NCBI GenBank assembly: GCA_002389055.1
Contig: DGNT01000040.1
Coordinates: 1-6,609 of the forward strand
Length of the DNA: 6,609 nt
From: Alcanivorax sp. UBA4485
GTDB taxonomy: Bacteria; Pseudomonadota; Gammaproteobacteria; Pseudomonadales; Alcanivoracaceae
Reading direction: 5' to 3'
Shown: positions 5,036 to 6,609 of the stretch, piece by piece
How the letters are laid out: the number at the start of each line of letters is the position of its first letter
Numbering within the stretch: the stretch's first letter is position 1
Position numbers and translations under genes: made by a program
The notes under the pieces: generated by a model
What the model was told of the DNA's origin: nothing
The model's input: the letters and a program-made list of their open reading frames with translations, nothing else
The model's database searches: none

Positions 5036-6370
5036 ATGACCGAATTTGTTGAGTTATTGAAACAGATCAGCGGCCTGCTGTGGGGCTGGCCGGCACTGAT
5101 CCTGATCGCCGGCACCGGCATTTACCTGACGCTGCGCCTGGCGTTCCTGCCGATCCGGCGCCTGGGCTTCGGTTTCCGGCAGATCGTGGCGCCGGCCACC
5201 GGGGTGGGCACCATCGGCGCCGGCGCGGCGCTGGCCACCTCGCTGTCCGCCACCATCGGCACCGGCAACATCGTCGGCGTGGCCACCGCGATCCACTCCG
5301 GCGGCCCCGGCGCCCTGGTGTGGATGTGGCTGATCGCCCTGGTGGGCATGGCCACTAAATACGCCGAGGCGGTGCTCGCCGTGCACTACCGGGAAAAAGA
5401 CAGCCTCGGCCAGTACGTGGGCGGGCCGATGTACTACATCCGCAAGGGCCTGGGCGAGAACTGGGCCTGGCTGGCGCTGCTGTTCGCGGTATTCGGCATG
5501 ATCGCCGGCTTCGGCATCGGCAACACCGTGCAGGCCAACTCCGTGGCCCACGGCCTCAATGACAGCTTCGGCGTGCCCACCTGGGCCACCGGCCTGACCC
5601 TGGCGGTGCTGGTGGGCCTGGTGGTGCTGGGCGGCGTGAAGCGCATCGCCAAGGTGGCCACCTTCATCGTGCCCTTCATGGCGCTGGCCTACCTGCTGGC
5701 CGGCCTGGTGGTGCTCGCCGACCACGCCAGTGCCCTGCCCGGCGCCATCGCCCTGTGCTTCAACGACGCCTTCACCGGCACCGCCGCCGCCGGGGGCTTC
5801 GCCGGCGCCGCCGTGAAAGAAGCGATCCGCTTCGGCATGGCGCGGGGCATCTTCTCCAACGAAGCGGGCCTGGGCAGCGCGCCCATTGCCCACGCCTCGG
5901 CGCACACCGACCACCCCGCCCGCCAGGGCAGCATCGCCATGCTCGGCACCTTTATCGACACCATCGTGGTATGCTCCGTCACCGGTTTGGCCATCGTCGC
6001 CACCGGTGCCTGGACCAGCGGCGAGGAAGGCGCGCCGCTCTCCGCGCTGGCGTTTTCCAGCACCTTCGGCACCTTCGGTAACGTGGTGGTGGCCTGCGGC
6101 TTGGCGGTGTTCGCCTTCACCACCCTGCTGGGCTGGAGCCTCTACAGCGAGCGCTGCACCCAGTATCTGTTCGGCGACAAAGCCCTGCTGCCCTTCCGGG
6201 TGGTGTGGGTGCTGGTGGTGCCGGTGGGCGCCATCGTCGGGCTGGACCTGGTGTGGGCCCTGGCGGACATCATGAATATTCTAATGGCGGTTCCCAACCT
6301 GATCGCGCTGCTGCTGCTGGCGCCGGTGGTGGTTCGCCTGAGCAACGAGTTCTTCAAAACGCATGGATAA
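5036..6370 (+). CDS. Sodium:amino-acid symporter, AGCS (alanine/glycine) family
   Basis: This inner-membrane secondary transporter of the AGCS family (AgcS/DagA/YaaJ type, LeuT fold) imports small neutral amino acids, typically alanine or glycine, with sodium or protons. At 444 residues it has the usual family length. About ten hydrophobic segments run from residue 18 to 435. Family motifs are SATIGTGNIVGVATAI (71-86), GGPGALVWMW (89-98), GGPMYYIRKGLG (129-140), RGIFSNEAGLGSAPIAHA (270-287), FTTLLGWSLYSERC (361-374) and DIMNILMAVPNLIALL (411-426). The GTGN and SNEAG motifs lie in the substrate and ion path in the family. The ATG at 5036 has AAGGA ten bases upstream. The gene is first on the plus strand, divergent from the DUF1631 gene, and its last 8 bp overlap nadC, so the two probably share an mRNA. 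Exact substrate cannot be read from the sequence. Confidence 0.95.
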   Translation: MTEFVELLKQISGLLWGWPALILIAGTGIYLTLRLAFLPIRRLGFGFRQIVAPATGVGTIGAGAALATSLSATIGTGNIVGVATAIHSGGPGALVWMWLIALVGMATKYAEAVLAVHYREKDSLGQYVGGPMYYIRKGLGENWAWLALLFAVFGMIAGFGIGNTVQANSVAHGLNDSFGVPTWATGLTLAVLVGLVVLGGVKRIAKVATFIVPFMALAYLLAGLVVLADHASALPGAIALCFNDAFTGTAAAGGFAGAAVKEAIRFGMARGIFSNEAGLGSAPIAHASAHTDHPARQGSIAMLGTFIDTIVVCSVTGLAIVATGAWTSGEEGAPLSALAFSSTFGTFGNVVVACGLAVFAFTTLLGWSLYSERCTQYLFGDKALLPFRVVWVLVVPVGAIVGLDLVWALADIMNILMAVPNLIALLLLAPVVVRLSNEFFKTHG

Positions 6371-6609
6371 AAGCACCTCCACCGCAACCGCCCTGCCCGA
6401 CTACGTCGGCGATCACTTGACCCGCGCGGTCGCCTTCGCCCTGGAAGAAGACCTGGGCGACGGCGACCTCACCGCCGGCCTGATCGCCGCCGACGACACC
6501 GCCACCGCCACCATCCTCACCCGCGAGGACGCGGTGCTCTGCGGCACCGCCTGGGCCGATGAAGTATTCCACCAGCTGGGTGGCGTCAGCCTGGAATGGC
6601 ACGCCCGGG
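6363..6609 (+). CDS. nadC: Nicotinate-nucleotide pyrophosphorylase (carboxylating), N-terminal part (partial)
   Basis: NadC is quinolinate phosphoribosyltransferase, a cytoplasmic enzyme. It joins quinolinate and PRPP to give nicotinate mononucleotide, CO2 and pyrophosphate in de novo NAD synthesis. The first 82 of about 280 residues are present and form the N-terminal alpha/beta domain. Matching family segments are AVAFALEEDLGDGDLTAGLI (22-41), ILTREDAVLCGTAWADEVF (51-69) and LEWHAR at the edge. The active-site barrel residues lie beyond the window. The ATG at 6363 overlaps the end of the AGCS gene (ATGGATAA holds both the start and the TAA). No clear Shine-Dalgarno sequence precedes it, which suggests translational coupling to the transporter. 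NadC divergent from ampD is the usual gammaproteobacterial arrangement. The family call is firm despite truncation. Confidence 0.95.
   Translation, partial: MDKSTSTATALPDYVGDHLTRAVAFALEEDLGDGDLTAGLIAADDTATATILTREDAVLCGTAWADEVFHQLGGVSLEWHAR

Noticed and set aside
5054..5914. Minus-strand frame of 286 codons opposite the AGCS gene
   Set aside because: In-register antisense shadow; His/Gly/Ala-rich with no family resemblance.

Overview
This window is GC-rich chromosomal DNA from a gammaproteobacterium. The likely neighbourhood is Pseudomonas, Alcanivorax or a relative, judged from the protein families, the ampDE/nadC gene order and Pseudomonas-type REP palindromes. It looks like housekeeping chromosome. 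No tRNA, rRNA, CRISPR array, prophage or transposase gene is visible, and I found no clear new system.

Layout: the left 4.8 kb reads on the minus strand in the order DUF1631 protein, ampD, ampE, then the 5' end of aceE, which runs off the left edge. The right part reads on the plus strand: an AGCS-family sodium:amino-acid symporter, then nadC, which overlaps it by 8 bp and runs off the right edge. The two arms diverge from a 265-bp intergenic region (4771-5035). A nadC gene divergent from ampD-ampE, with aceE beyond, recalls the E. coli nadC / ampD-ampE-aroP-pdhR-aceE locus. Here aroP and pdhR are absent, and a DUF1631 gene and an AGCS transporter lie between nadC and ampD.

Functions: AmpD and AmpE belong to peptidoglycan recycling and to signalling of beta-lactamase induction. 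AceE is the E1 subunit of pyruvate dehydrogenase. NadC makes nicotinate mononucleotide for NAD. The DUF1631 protein has no known function. The genes are probably grouped by old synteny rather than by one pathway.

The most notable non-coding content is a family of REP palindromes. One REP element sits directly after the stop codon of each of the three complete minus-strand genes: a single REP after the DUF1631 gene, and two long inverted-repeat elements of about 145-165 bp (REPIN or MITE-like) after ampD and ampE. The single REP fills most of the gap before the ampD start, where a Shine-Dalgarno sequence would be expected. Upstream of aceE there is an extended -10 candidate, with a 16-bp dyad at the -35 position and a second dyad nearer the gene.
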